Positions 1 to 7,822 of a stretch of 64,000 nucleotides of DNA are shown piece by piece; position 1 is the stretch's first letter, and every line of letters starts with the position of its first letter. This DNA is from Variovorax sp. PAMC28562 (lineage in GTDB: Bacteria > Pseudomonadota > Gammaproteobacteria > Burkholderiales > Burkholderiaceae_C). The position numbers and the translations under genes are program-made. The stretch spans positions 2,429,501-2,493,500 of the forward strand of contig NZ_CP060296.1 in NCBI RefSeq assembly GCF_014303735.1, read 5' to 3'. The notes beneath the pieces are model-generated. The model was not told the origin of the DNA. It saw only the letters and a list, made by a program, of their open reading frames with translations, and searched no databases.

Positions 1-23
1 AATGCGGCCCTCGTCTTCAGCAT
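1..23 (-). CDS. Start of an unidentified gene, cut by the left edge
   Basis: An ATG on the minus strand at 23-21 is preceded by AAGGAG (33-28) with a 4-base spacer, a good ribosome binding site. Only seven codons (MLKTRAA) fit before the window edge, so the product cannot be named. It would be the next gene downstream of the glycosyltransferase/deacetylase operon on the same strand. The call rests only on the ribosome binding site and start codon. Confidence 0.35.
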
Positions 24-333
24 GCGTCTCCTTGAAGTTCAATCTCAGTATCGATCATTCGCCAATTCATTCGTCATTGCCCTGGCGGCGTCGGCTTGCG
101 TCCGGACAGTGCGAGTTGCAGCCGGTACATGCATCGCTGCCGCGACCCAGCGTGCGTCGTACATGGCGGTGAGCATGAGTCCCGACTGTTCCGGCGTGCC
201 ACGCGCGGGTGATGCCGACAGCGGTTGGCGCGTGAAGATCGATCATGCAGCCGACGACATGGTGAACTTCATCGTAGCGAGTGCAAGGCTCAGGCCATGT
301 TCGGGCGCACGATCGGCTGCACTTTCGGCTGTA
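24..333. other. Gap with no convincing gene
   Basis: About 310 bases between the deacetylase stop and the left-edge start. On the minus strand a 43-codon frame (ATG at 176, stop at 45-47) reads without stops but has no good ribosome binding site and no recognisable family. A short upstream piece in the same frame ends in TGA at 245-243, so this could be a decayed or very small gene. The plus strand here is only part of a long antisense open frame. I see no hairpin or promoter I would defend. Confidence 0.4.
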
Positions 334-1257
334 TCACCATCGAAGTTCTTCTGGCGCGCCGCGCAGGGAGTCCGTCAGGTCGACTGGCATTCGCGAGCGC
401 GCGGCAGGGTCGCCGAATACGCGCGACAGGGGTGCCACGACGATGCCCGTCGTTGCGTGCAGCGCATCGAGGTCGAGCGCCCGCAGGGTCGCGTACTCGC
501 GCCTGCGCGATTCATCGTGGGGCGTGGACTGGCCTTGCAACCCATGCGGTGCGTCACCGAGCGACGGGTGGCACATCAGCACGTCGCCGCTGCGGCATTG
601 CCGCAGCCATTGCGCAAAGGCGTGCCGGTAGTCGCCCTCTGTGGCCGGAAAGGGGTACACGCCGAGCAAGCACCGACTCATCGGAACGCCGTGCTGTTCC
701 GCGAGACGCTGCAGCGCGCCACCGCCGAGCGCATGGATCACTCTCGCCTTGGCGTCGGTCTTGCCGCGCGGCAGCCATCTTGGCTCGGCAGGCGCCGTGT
801 TGCGCAACCACGGCGGTGCCGCCCGGTACCGGCCCATCAGTTCTGCAATGAGCAGATCGCGCACACCCGGCAGTTGGTGCACGTGTCGATGCCCGTCGAC
901 GAACGCAGGCGCGCGCCCCATCCGGTCTTCGAAGCTGTTCAACTGAAAGCGGATCTCGTCGCGCAAACGGTTGCCCTGCAGCAGACCCAGATAGGCCATC
1001 GCGATGAGCGACACCAGGCTGCCGTCGCGGCCGCCCGGCGCCGATGGAAAGTCCAGGTCGAGGTGCAGTCCAATGTCGACATGCTCGGCATCGAGCTGCC
1101 GCAAATCGGGCGACCCGGCATGCCAGAACTTGCGCCGCACCATGCAGCCGATGGCGGAAATCTTGCCAAGTTCGGCAAGTTCGAGTGCCGCCGCATCGAT
1201 GCCCTCGCTCAGGCCGAAGTCGTCGGCACAGATGCACAAGAAGCGTTCGTCGCTCAT
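334..1257 (-). CDS. YdjC/ChbG-family carbohydrate deacetylase (NaxD/HpnK-like)
   Basis: A 307-aa protein of the YdjC (ChbG/HpnK/NaxD) metal-dependent deacetylase family. Visible motifs are CADDFGLSEGID near residue 8 (metal-binding Asp pair), a GLHLDLD histidine near residue 65, GHRHVHQLPG in the middle, and a C-terminal CHPS. Family members remove N-acetyl groups from sugars; NaxD acts on undecaprenyl-phosphate-linked GalNAc for lipid A modification. The start ATG at 1257 overlaps the stop of the GT39 gene (ATGA), so the two are translationally coupled. With the adjacent GT2 and GT39 it likely deacetylates a lipid-linked amino sugar before transfer. The exact sugar, and a hopanoid-related role (HpnK-like), cannot be excluded from sequence alone. 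Confidence 0.85.
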   Translation of the reverse strand: MSDERFLCICADDFGLSEGIDAAALELAELGKISAIGCMVRRKFWHAGSPDLRQLDAEHVDIGLHLDLDFPSAPGGRDGSLVSLIAMAYLGLLQGNRLRDEIRFQLNSFEDRMGRAPAFVDGHRHVHQLPGVRDLLIAELMGRYRAAPPWLRNTAPAEPRWLPRGKTDAKARVIHALGGGALQRLAEQHGVPMSRCLLGVYPFPATEGDYRHAFAQWLRQCRSGDVLMCHPSLGDAPHGLQGQSTPHDESRRREYATLRALDLDALHATTGIVVAPLSRVFGDPAARSRMPVDLTDSLRGAPEELRW

Positions 1258-2876
1258 GACGCATCTCCAGTCGACGGGCGTGCTGGCTTGCCGAATGCGA
1301 CGCAGCCCGCACTTGGACGCTGCGGGCCATCGAAGCGCCAGATGGCTGCCTCCTGGTTGTGCGCAACCGGAACAAAGCGCTGGTCGAGGAGCCAGGGCGA
1401 CGTGAGAAACGAAGCCGACGAGCCGACGATCCAGGTGCGCTTCGGCATGCAGAGCACGCGCGGGAGATCTTCTCGATTTACCAGCGTGGTGGCCGCCCTG
1501 GCGGGCTCGAATCGGCCCGCGTCGCTCAACTCGTTGCGCCAGTTGTCGTGCAGCGGCAAGGCAGGATCCTGCCAGTCGCTCACGACCATGACCGTGTGCT
1601 TCAGCTTCCAGTAGAACGGGATCTCGTAGTAGTAGGCATCGAGCATCACGACCTGATCGTCTGCTGCGATGCGCTCCTCGGCGGGCAGATACAGCCGCGC
1701 GCCGGGCGGCGTGCCCAGCCGGTCTGCAACGATCACCGAAGCAACGCAGATGACGGCGGCAACGCCGGTCGTCCACTGCAGCTTAGGGCTCGTCATCCAC
1801 CGCGTCGGTGTCGTGGCACGCAAGGCTCTCGCGATGAACCATGCGAGCGGTGGCAGGGCTGGGAGCACATAGCCGATGAGCTTGGATTTCGGCAGGGAGA
1901 AGAACACCACGATCACGATGAACCAGACGAGCATCAGCCAGTCGACATCGGAAAATGCGGCGCTTGCAGTGGTGGCGGCCGAGGTGTGGCCGCTGTGCCG
2001 ACGCGCAACGGCTTGCCAACCTATCCAGCCGATCCACGGCAAGGTCAGCCCGACGATCACCGGCCCATAGAACCAGAACGGATGCGCGTTGTTGAACCCC
2101 GCTGCCGCGAAGCGTCTGAAGTGCTGCGTCACGACGAAGTAGTCGTAGAAAGCGGGATAGCGCACCTGCATGGCAACAAACCAGGGCGCCGCCATCGCCA
2201 GAAAAATACACCAGCCCGGCCACCAGGCGAGCATCCATGCTGCGCGAAACCGCCCGGTCACGAGGCACCACGCCAGAAAGATGGCGCCGGGAAGCACGAA
2301 CCCGATCAGCCCTTTCGCCAGCACGCCCAGTGCTGCCGTTGCAAAGGCCAGGGCGAGTGCGCGGCGCCAGGCGCCACCGTGCTCTTTTGCGAGCGCCGCG
2401 TGTGCTGCGGCGAGCACGGTCGCGGCGATGCAGCCGGCCACCAGCATGTCGAGGTTGGCGAACTGCGCACCGACGTAGAAGAACGGCATCGTCAACAGCA
2501 CGACCGTGGCGACCGATGCGCTCACGCCGTCGGCCCAGCGCCGCGCGAACATGAGCAACGCACTGGCGGCCAGCGTTGCGCCGAGCACCGATGGCAAACG
2601 CGCCGGCCATTCCGACACGCCGAAGACCGACATCGACGCGGCACCGATCCAGTAGAACAACGGCGGTTTGTGAAAGAACGGAAGACCATCGAGCCGCGGC
2701 ACCAGCCAGTCGCCGGAGCGAATCATTTCGAGCGCAACGCCAGCGTAGCGGCCTTCGTCCGGGGCGGTGAAGCGTCGGAAGCCCGCCGTCGCCGCAAGCC
2801 ATAAAAAGATGATCGCAATGGAGATGAAAGTGCTGCGCCGATTCGACTGCCTGATCGAGTTCCGAAGCGACTTCAT
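1254..2876 (-). CDS. GT39 (ArnT-like) membrane glycosyltransferase
   Basis: A 540-aa polytopic protein of the PMT/ArnT clan (GT39/GT83). The N-terminal helix is followed by FTAPDEGRYAGVALEMIRSG, whose DE pair matches the catalytic acidic motif of the first periplasmic loop, then FFHKPPLFYWIG, typical of ArnT-type enzymes. Many hydrophobic helices follow, then a C-terminal soluble domain. Such enzymes transfer a sugar from undecaprenyl phosphate to lipid A or another envelope acceptor on the periplasmic side. The ATG at 2876 shares one base with the stop of the upstream GT2 gene, and the end overlaps the deacetylase start by 4 bases. The acceptor is inferred from family and neighbours. Confidence 0.85.
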   Translation of the reverse strand: MKSLRNSIRQSNRRSTFISIAIIFLWLAATAGFRRFTAPDEGRYAGVALEMIRSGDWLVPRLDGLPFFHKPPLFYWIGAASMSVFGVSEWPARLPSVLGATLAASALLMFARRWADGVSASVATVVLLTMPFFYVGAQFANLDMLVAGCIAATVLAAAHAALAKEHGGAWRRALALAFATAALGVLAKGLIGFVLPGAIFLAWCLVTGRFRAAWMLAWWPGWCIFLAMAAPWFVAMQVRYPAFYDYFVVTQHFRRFAAAGFNNAHPFWFYGPVIVGLTLPWIGWIGWQAVARRHSGHTSAATTASAAFSDVDWLMLVWFIVIVVFFSLPKSKLIGYVLPALPPLAWFIARALRATTPTRWMTSPKLQWTTGVAAVICVASVIVADRLGTPPGARLYLPAEERIAADDQVVMLDAYYYEIPFYWKLKHTVMVVSDWQDPALPLHDNWRNELSDAGRFEPARAATTLVNREDLPRVLCMPKRTWIVGSSASFLTSPWLLDQRFVPVAHNQEAAIWRFDGPQRPSAGCVAFGKPARPSTGDAS

Positions 2877-3940
2877 CACTTCTTGTTGCCTCCCAGACCA
2901 GTGCCCGTGACGCTCCTGACCACGTAGAGCGGCCGACCCTTCACCTCCTCGAAAACGCGGGCAACGTACTCGCCGACGATGCCGGTCGAAATCATCTGCA
3001 CGCCGATGAAGAACATCAGGCTCACCATGATGGTCGACCAGCCCGAGACAGCATCCCCGACCACGAAGTGATCGATGATCAGGAACACGCCGTACGCGAA
3101 CGCAGGCACAGCCATCAACAGCCCGAAGATGCTGACCAGCCGCAGTGGCCAGGTGGTGAAAGACGTCAGTCCATCGACTGCCAGATGTACCAAGCGCAGC
3201 ATGTTGAAGGTGCTGACGCCTTGCGCCCGAGGCGCCGGCGTGTAGGGCAACGGCACCGCATTGAAGCCGACCCATGCATACAAGCCCTTCATGAACCGGC
3301 TGCGCTCGGGCAGGCTCAGCAGCGCATCCACCACCTTGCGATCCATCAACCGGAAATCGCCGGCATCCTCCGGCAGTTCGAAGCGACCGGACGAGTTGAC
3401 CAGCTTGTAGAAGAGCTGGCTGCCCCAGCGCTTCAGAGCGGCCTCGTCGGTGCGTGCTTCTCTCACCGCGTAGACGACATCGGCGCCGGCCGACCACTTC
3501 TCGATCATCGAGCCGATGAGCGATGGCGAATGCTGCAGATCACCGTCGAGCAGGATGACGGCGTCGCCCCGCGCTGCCTGAAGGCCTGCGGTCAACGCTG
3601 CCTCCTTGCCGAAGTTGCGTGACAGCGAGACACAGCAAAAGCCTTCGAGCTCGCACCATGCGGCAACCACCGAAGCGGTGTTGTCGGTGCTGCCATCGTC
3701 GACCACGATGATCTCCCAGCGCAGACGCGTGGCCCACAGGATCTCTTCGAGGCGGGGCAACAGCACGCGCAGATTGGCCGCCTCGTTGAAGCAGGGGATA
3801 ACGCACGACACGCTGCGTGCTTCGGCTGCGTCGATGTGTTGGGGAGCCGGCGTTACGTCGGTTTTCGACGTGGCCGCGTCGATGGCGTCGATGGTGGCGT
3901 CGCGGACCAGTCTTGGCCCGACATGAATCGGCGGCCTCAT
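2876..3940 (-). CDS. GT2 undecaprenyl-phosphate glycosyltransferase (ArnC/GtrB-like)
   Basis: A 354-aa protein with a cytoplasmic GT2 domain: SCVIPCFNEAANL, IVVDDGSTDNT, LSRNFGKEAALTAG and the DGDLQHSP metal-binding motif, followed by two C-terminal transmembrane helices (WPLRLVSIFGLLMAVPAF and the ISTGIVGEYVARVF region). This is the layout of DPM1/GtrB/ArnC enzymes that load a sugar onto undecaprenyl phosphate. The ATG at 3940 overlaps the stop of the upstream small membrane protein (ATGA). An in-frame extension to 4120 exists but lacks GT2 similarity and would overlap that gene, so I use 3940. The operon suggests it makes the donor for the ArnT-like enzyme. Confidence 0.88.
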   Translation of the reverse strand: MRPPIHVGPRLVRDATIDAIDAATSKTDVTPAPQHIDAAEARSVSCVIPCFNEAANLRVLLPRLEEILWATRLRWEIIVVDDGSTDNTASVVAAWCELEGFCCVSLSRNFGKEAALTAGLQAARGDAVILLDGDLQHSPSLIGSMIEKWSAGADVVYAVREARTDEAALKRWGSQLFYKLVNSSGRFELPEDAGDFRLMDRKVVDALLSLPERSRFMKGLYAWVGFNAVPLPYTPAPRAQGVSTFNMLRLVHLAVDGLTSFTTWPLRLVSIFGLLMAVPAFAYGVFLIIDHFVVGDAVSGWSTIMVSLMFFIGVQMISTGIVGEYVARVFEEVKGRPLYVVRSVTGTGLGGNKK

Positions 3941-4182
3941 GATGCCGCGGCGAGCCAGGTCGCGATCAGAGGCGAGAGCAGGGTAGCCGGTGCCGCACCG
4001 GCTACCACTGCTGCAAGGTACGGCCGCTCCGCGCGCGCATGCCAGCCGGCCCACAGCACGGCCGCGGCGCACAGCGCACTGCCCCACAACGCGAAGACAC
4101 TTCCCGCAAGGAGTGCCCATGAATTGGGATCGTCACCTGCGGCGATCCATTGCAACAACGCCGTGTTGATGGCATTCGTCAT
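3937..4182 (-). CDS. 81-aa membrane protein resembling a truncated PAP2 N-terminus
   Basis: The start at 4182 is supported by AAAGG about 9 bases upstream. The product has two predicted helices and begins MTNAINTALLQWIAAGDDP, which resembles the first helix pair of BcrC/YbjG-type PAP2 undecaprenyl-diphosphatases. It stops exactly where the first catalytic motif (K-x6-RP) should appear, so it has no phosphatase active site. Its stop overlaps the GT2 start (ATGA), so it is translated as the first gene of the coupled set. It may be a retained fragment, a small partner or flippase-like helper, or simply a leader whose translation drives GT2. The PAP2 resemblance is my reading and needs an alignment. 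Confidence 0.65.
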   Translation of the reverse strand: MTNAINTALLQWIAAGDDPNSWALLAGSVFALWGSALCAAAVLWAGWHARAERPYLAAVVAGAAPATLLSPLIATWLAAAS

Positions 4183-4262
4183 CTCGAAACCTTTCGACCG
4201 AAAACAAGGGATCTGCCTGCACACGCGCGCGGACAGGAGTCGACGTCAGGCGACGTCGCTTG

Positions 4263-4712
4263 TCAGGTCGTCACAGGTGGGGCGGTGTGCGGCGGCTGGG
4301 TCCGCCAGAGCACAGTGGGCGGCGGCGCGCCGCTGGTGTAGGGCACGCGCTCGACGAGCGTGCGCTCGATGGGGACGAGCAGCCGGACCAGCGCGACTGC
4401 AAGCGGCAGCAGCAAGAGCACCAGTGCCATCAACACATCGAGTCCATGCGCAAAGGCATTGGGCACATCGATGTGCGCGGCGGCCGGGACATACAGCGTG
4501 GTCTCCAGCTCCTTGCTGTGATCGTCCCGATCGTCCGGCGAAAACAGCGCCATCGCTTCGACGTTGCGCACGCGAAAACCCGGCTCGTCTTCCCAGCCGT
4601 CTTGCCGGAAATGAGTGAAGAGAAAGGGCTGCAGAACGGTCAGTACGACACCCGCCAGGCACCACCACACGAAGTGTGTTGCGACAAGGCGACGAAGAAG
4701 AATGGTGGGCAC
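4263..4712 (-). CDS. 149-aa hypothetical membrane protein containing a repeat-derived segment
   Basis: Starts at a GTG at 4712. Hydrophobic segments lie near residues 8-28 and 88-112, flanking a polar, probably periplasmic loop, with a Pro-rich tail. I do not recognise the family. The loop segment FLFTHFRQDGWEDEPGF (residues about 29-46) is encoded by a 70-base stretch that recurs, 55 of 70 bases identical, in the intergenic region at 6170-6239. The protein ends 80 bases before the 81-aa gene on the same strand and may be the first gene of the glycosyltransferase operon. The ribosome binding site is weak and the gene call is moderate. Confidence 0.55.
   Translation of the reverse strand: MPTILLRRLVATHFVWWCLAGVVLTVLQPFLFTHFRQDGWEDEPGFRVRNVEAMALFSPDDRDDHSKELETTLYVPAAAHIDVPNAFAHGLDVLMALVLLLLPLAVALVRLLVPIERTLVERVPYTSGAPPPTVLWRTQPPHTAPPVTT
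4561..4630 (-). repeat. 70-base repeat, copy A (inside the 149-aa gene)
   Basis: Aligns without gaps to 6170-6239 with 15 mismatches in 70 positions. The core CGTCTTCCCAGCCGTC is identical in both copies. Both copies have the same orientation and the same open reading frame on the minus strand (LFTHF-x-QDGWED-x-P-x-FRVRN). Flanking sequence is not similar, so this is a mobile or dispersed segment rather than a gene duplication. Confidence 0.7.
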
Positions 4713-4842
4713 GCAGAGATTCTATGAGGCACTTCCAATTAGTACCTGAACGTGCTAGTCAGCTTGGGAAATAAATTTTGCAGAGATTGCTGGTGCCGGC
4801 TTGGGCCGTCTTCAGCTGCGGCAGTTGCGCTAGATGAGCCGG

Positions 4843-5544
4843 TTATGCCGCGACCCCGAAAAGTGAGCCGATACCGAAGGTAATGGCCATCGCCAAACCC
4901 GCCCAGAAGGTCACGCGCCATGCCGCAGTCAGCACCGGCGCCCCGCCGGCCCGCGCCGACACCACGCCCAGCAGCGCAGAGAACGCCAGCGACGCCAGGA
5001 CCACCAGCGCGATCAATAGCGCAGGCGACGCGAGCCAGGCGACCAGCAGCGGCAGCGCCGCACCGATCGAAAAGCTCGCCGCCGACGCGAGAGCAGCCTG
5101 GACCGGCCGGGCGCTCAGAGTGGTCGAGATGCCCAGCTCGTCGCGCGCGTGAGCGCCGAGCGCATCGTGTGCCATCAGCTGGCGCGCGACTTCTGCAGCG
5201 AGTGGCCTGTCGAGTCCGCGCCCGACATAGATTGCAGCGAGTTCGCGGTGTTCGGCGCTCGAATCTGCATCGATCTCGGCCATTTCCTTTTGCAGGTCGG
5301 CGGCTTCGGTGTCGGCCTGCGAGTGCACTGAAACGTATTCGCCGGCGGCCATCGACATGGCGCCCGCGACCAAGCCGGCGAGCCCGGCTACCAACACGCT
5401 GTGAGGCGTTCCGTGCGCTGCGGCAACGCCGAGGATCAGGCTCGATGTAGAGACGATGCCGTCGTTGGCGCCGAGCACTGCGGCACGCAGCCAGCCTATG
5501 CGCTCGCTCCGATGCCGTTCGTGGTGTCGAGTGAATGCTTTCAT
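4843..5544 (-). CDS. VIT1/CCC1-family metal transporter
   Basis: A 233-aa protein of the VIT1/CCC1 (DUF125) family, which moves Fe(II) or Mn(II) across membranes. The signature LGANDGIVSTSSLILGVAAA lies near residue 19. It is followed by a hydrophobic segment with MSMAAGEYVSV, a Glu/Asp-rich cytoplasmic helical region (residues about 75-135, likely metal-binding), and three C-terminal helices. The ATG at 5544 overlaps the cytochrome b561 stop by 4 bases (ATGA), so the two are co-translated. With b561 and FetAB nearby this is an iron-handling neighbourhood. The substrate metal is inferred from the family. Confidence 0.85.
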   Translation of the reverse strand: MKAFTRHHERHRSERIGWLRAAVLGANDGIVSTSSLILGVAAAHGTPHSVLVAGLAGLVAGAMSMAAGEYVSVHSQADTEAADLQKEMAEIDADSSAEHRELAAIYVGRGLDRPLAAEVARQLMAHDALGAHARDELGISTTLSARPVQAALASAASFSIGAALPLLVAWLASPALLIALVVLASLAFSALLGVVSARAGGAPVLTAAWRVTFWAGLAMAITFGIGSLFGVAA

Positions 5545-6110
5545 GTGCCCACCTTGTCTTTGGAGCGCAGAAACGGAAGCATCCGCTGCAACGTGCCGTC
5601 GCGTCGCAGGTAGTGATGAAACAGTGCCGCGGCGACGTGCAGACCGATCAGGTAGTAGCCGACGACGCCCAGCGTCTCGTGGATTTTTTCGATCTGGTGC
5701 GCCAGCGTCTTGTCGGGTCCGATGAGCGGAGGAAGGGTCACGCCGAAGAACGGGATCGGTTGGCCCGATGCGCTGAGCGTGAGCCAGCCGAGCACGGGCA
5801 TGGCGAGCAGCAATGCATACAGCGCGAGATGCGTCACGCTCGCCACGGCGTTCTGCCAGCGAGGAATTCCCGGCAACGCTTGGGGCACAGGGCCCGACAA
5901 ACGGTTTGCGACTCGCAGCACTACGACGGCGAGGACCGAAAGCCCCAGCATGTAGTGCCACATCAGCAGTGCTTGGCGCGGGTCGCTGTTTTCGGGGAAG
6001 AAGTCAGTGAGATTGATGCAGGCGTAGACCGCGATCAGCTGCAGCACGATCAGCCAGTGCAATGCGATCGATAGTGAGCCGTAGCGTCGGGCGGTGTTTC
6101 TGAGGGTCAT
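5541..6110 (-). CDS. Cytochrome b561
   Basis: A 189-aa di-haem membrane cytochrome of the bacterial b561 (YodB/CybB) family. Four hydrophobic helices carry candidate haem-ligating histidines at IALHWLIV (near residue 18), LMWHYMLG (near 52) and in the last helix GLHVAAALFHHYL. These proteins pass electrons from ubiquinol to oxidants such as superoxide, or act as reductases. The gene is the first of a two-gene set with the VIT transporter. About 190 bases separate it from fetB; that gap holds the second copy of the 70-base repeat. Pairing with a metal transporter suggests metal redox work, which is inference. Confidence 0.85.
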   Translation of the reverse strand: MTLRNTARRYGSLSIALHWLIVLQLIAVYACINLTDFFPENSDPRQALLMWHYMLGLSVLAVVVLRVANRLSGPVPQALPGIPRWQNAVASVTHLALYALLLAMPVLGWLTLSASGQPIPFFGVTLPPLIGPDKTLAHQIEKIHETLGVVGYYLIGLHVAAALFHHYLRRDGTLQRMLPFLRSKDKVGT

Positions 6111-6169
6111 GGATTTCGAAGCCTGAAATGAGGGGTGGAAAGGCGCGAGGCGCGCACGAATCTAACGAG

Positions 6170-6239
6170 GCGTTGCGAACGCGAAAGCATGGCCCGTCTT
6201 CCCAGCCGTCCTGAGAAAAGTGTGTGAAGAGGAAGGGCG
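6170..6239 (-). repeat. 70-base repeat, copy B (intergenic)
   Basis: Second copy of the 4561-4630 segment, lying in the gap between fetB and cytochrome b561, roughly 60 to 130 bases upstream of the b561 start. The minus-strand frame is still open and would read LFTHFSQDGWEDGPCFRVRN, but it has no credible start or family outside the repeat, so I treat it as non-coding here. Confidence 0.7.
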
Positions 6240-6303
6240 CGAGACGTCGCGCCTGATTTGCCTTGGGCGCAAGCGAGCGTGATGCCTGTCGATCCAATCG
6301 ATG

Positions 6304-7104
6304 TCACCGCTTCATTTCCATACGATCGGTGCGAAGCCGCTGTCGACTGTCGGTGACTGCGCGCGCCGCCAGGTACACGGCGCCGGCCGATGCCAGTCCG
6401 CCCGCGCCGGTCAGAAGAAAGAGCAGCAATATCTGGTACTTCACGGCCTCGATCGGGTCCATGCCGGCGAGCAGTTGGCCGGTCATGATTCCGGGCAGCG
6501 TGATGATGCCAGCGGCCGACATCTGGTTGATGATCGGAATCATGCCGCGTCGGATGGACGATCGTGTCAGTTCGCCCAGCGCCTCGCGCAGGGTGGTCCC
6601 TAACGCCAGCTGCGCTTCGATGGATTGCCGGCGATTCACGACGCCTTCGAAGAAGCTGTCGAGCCCGAGCGTTGCCGAATTCAGAACGCTGCCCAGCACG
6701 ATGCCCATCAACGGAATGGCATAGCGCGGGTCGTACCAAGGCTCTGGCCGGATGGCGGTCATCAACGCCATCACAACTGTTGCCACGCTCGAGATGCCGA
6801 CGACAGCAAGGCCGATGCGGTAGTTGCCATGTTGCTGCAGACGGCGCTCTGGCCGTACCGCTACTTCCCGCGCTGCTGCGCCGATCATCAGGAGCACCAC
6901 GACGACAGTGACGGTCGGCGACTGCAGGCGAAAGACGACTCGCAAGAGCAGCCCCACCAGAAGCAGCTGGACGACCATTCGCGCGGCCGCCCACAGCACC
7001 TGTCGATGCAGGCGCAGCCGCAGAACCATCGAAGCAACTGCATTCGCCAGCACCAACACGGCGGCGAGCGCCACGTCGGTCAACCCAAGATGGACAGCGG
7101 TCAT
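6304..7104 (-). CDS. fetB: FetB/YbbM-type ABC exporter permease
   Basis: A 266-aa permease of the UPF0014 (FetB/YbbM) family, with about six to seven hydrophobic helices and the characteristic cytoplasmic stretch NRRQSIEAQLALGTTLREAL, followed by the PGIMTGQLLAGMDPIEAVKY region. In E. coli FetAB exports iron and raises peroxide tolerance. The ATG at 7104 overlaps the fetA stop by 4 bases. Together with VIT and b561 it extends an iron-homeostasis cluster. The family call is firm; the transported substrate in this organism is inferred. Confidence 0.88.
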   Translation of the reverse strand: MTAVHLGLTDVALAAVLVLANAVASMVLRLRLHRQVLWAAARMVVQLLLVGLLLRVVFRLQSPTVTVVVVLLMIGAAAREVAVRPERRLQQHGNYRIGLAVVGISSVATVVMALMTAIRPEPWYDPRYAIPLMGIVLGSVLNSATLGLDSFFEGVVNRRQSIEAQLALGTTLREALGELTRSSIRRGMIPIINQMSAAGIITLPGIMTGQLLAGMDPIEAVKYQILLLFLLTGAGGLASAGAVYLAARAVTDSRQRLRTDRMEMKR

Positions 7105-7718
7105 GACGCGCGCAGCTGCCGGTCGACGACCGCATAGTGCCGTTGCGCCACGCGATGGGCCTGGTCCCGTGAGTGCGTGACCCACAGCACCGACAAGCCC
7201 TGGTTCACATACTTCTGCAGTAACGATTCCATTGCCATCGTCGAAGTCGCATCCAGTGACGCTGTGGGTTCATCGAGCAACAGCACTTTGGGCTCGCGCG
7301 CGAGCGACCTGAGCAGCGCAAGGCGCTGACGTTCGCCGGTTGACAACCGGTCGACATCGGCATCGAGCGTTGCGTTCGGAAGCCCAAGCAGGGGCTGCAG
7401 CAGGCGCATCGCGTCGAGCATGGGCCGCGGAAAATGCGCAGCCACCTTCGGTGCCCACCAGGCCGGCTCGGCGGTTTGGTACACCACCTGGCTGCGCCAC
7501 TGCGGCGCAGTCCACGAGTCGCGTTCGCGGCCGTTCAACCGGACCTCTCCGACGCCCGGGTCCAGATCGGCAACCAGGCGCATGAAGAGAGTTTTGCCCG
7601 CGCCTGAAGGGCCCATGAGCGACACACATTCGCCGCGCTCGATGTGCAGATCGAAAGGGCCGCCATGGGCCGAGCGCAAGCCGCGCACGCTCAGCTGCGG
7701 TAAAGGCAAGTCAGTCAT
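7101..7718 (-). CDS. fetA: FetA/YbbL-type ABC exporter ATPase
   Basis: A compact 205-aa ABC ATPase: Walker A GPSGAGKT near residue 37, Q-loop VVYQTAEPAWW, signature LSTGERQRLAL, Walker B VLLLDEPTASLD and the switch His in WVTHSRDQ. It is the first gene of the fetAB pair. A PmrA-box-like element (7729-7745) ends 11 bases before this ATG. That is too close to be this gene's own promoter, so it more plausibly serves the divergent acyl carrier protein gene. Confidence 0.88.
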   Translation of the reverse strand: MTDLPLPQLSVRGLRSAHGGPFDLHIERGECVSLMGPSGAGKTLFMRLVADLDPGVGEVRLNGRERDSWTAPQWRSQVVYQTAEPAWWAPKVAAHFPRPMLDAMRLLQPLLGLPNATLDADVDRLSTGERQRLALLRSLAREPKVLLLDEPTASLDATSTMAMESLLQKYVNQGLSVLWVTHSRDQAHRVAQRHYAVVDRQLRAS

Positions 7719-7728
7719 TCCGTCTCAA

Positions 7729-7745
7729 CTTCAGTGAACCTTAAG
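7729..7745 (+). promoter_or_regulatory. Degenerate PmrA-box-like site before the acyl carrier protein gene
   Basis: Reads CTTCAG-TGAAC-CTTAAG on the plus strand (CTTAAG-GTTCA-CTGAAG on the minus strand). Each reading has one mismatch to the enterobacterial PmrA consensus YTTAAK-N5-YTTAAK. It lies in the 104-base gap between fetA and the acyl carrier protein gene, 77 bases before the latter's start. Two perfect matches nearby raise its credibility. Confidence 0.5.
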
Positions 7746-7822
7746 CAAAGCACAGCGAACATTCTGATTCGCCGAGATCGCAGTTGCCCAAAAGCTGCGC
7801 TGGCTTGCCATAGGAAACCGAT

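Noticed and set aside
22..1614. A 530-codon plus-strand open frame at the left edge
   Set aside because: It runs antisense to the deacetylase and the GT39 gene, has an Arg/Ala-rich nonsense composition and no domain; a typical high-GC shadow.
3941..4120. N-terminal extension of the GT2 protein to 4120
   Set aside because: It overlaps the 81-aa gene in another frame, is Arg/Cys-rich and unlike GT2 enzymes; the ATG at 3940 overlaps the upstream stop in the usual way.
6170..6297. A minus-strand protein containing the second 70-base repeat copy
   Set aside because: Only the repeat part resembles anything; start and remainder have no support, so it is treated as intergenic repeat.
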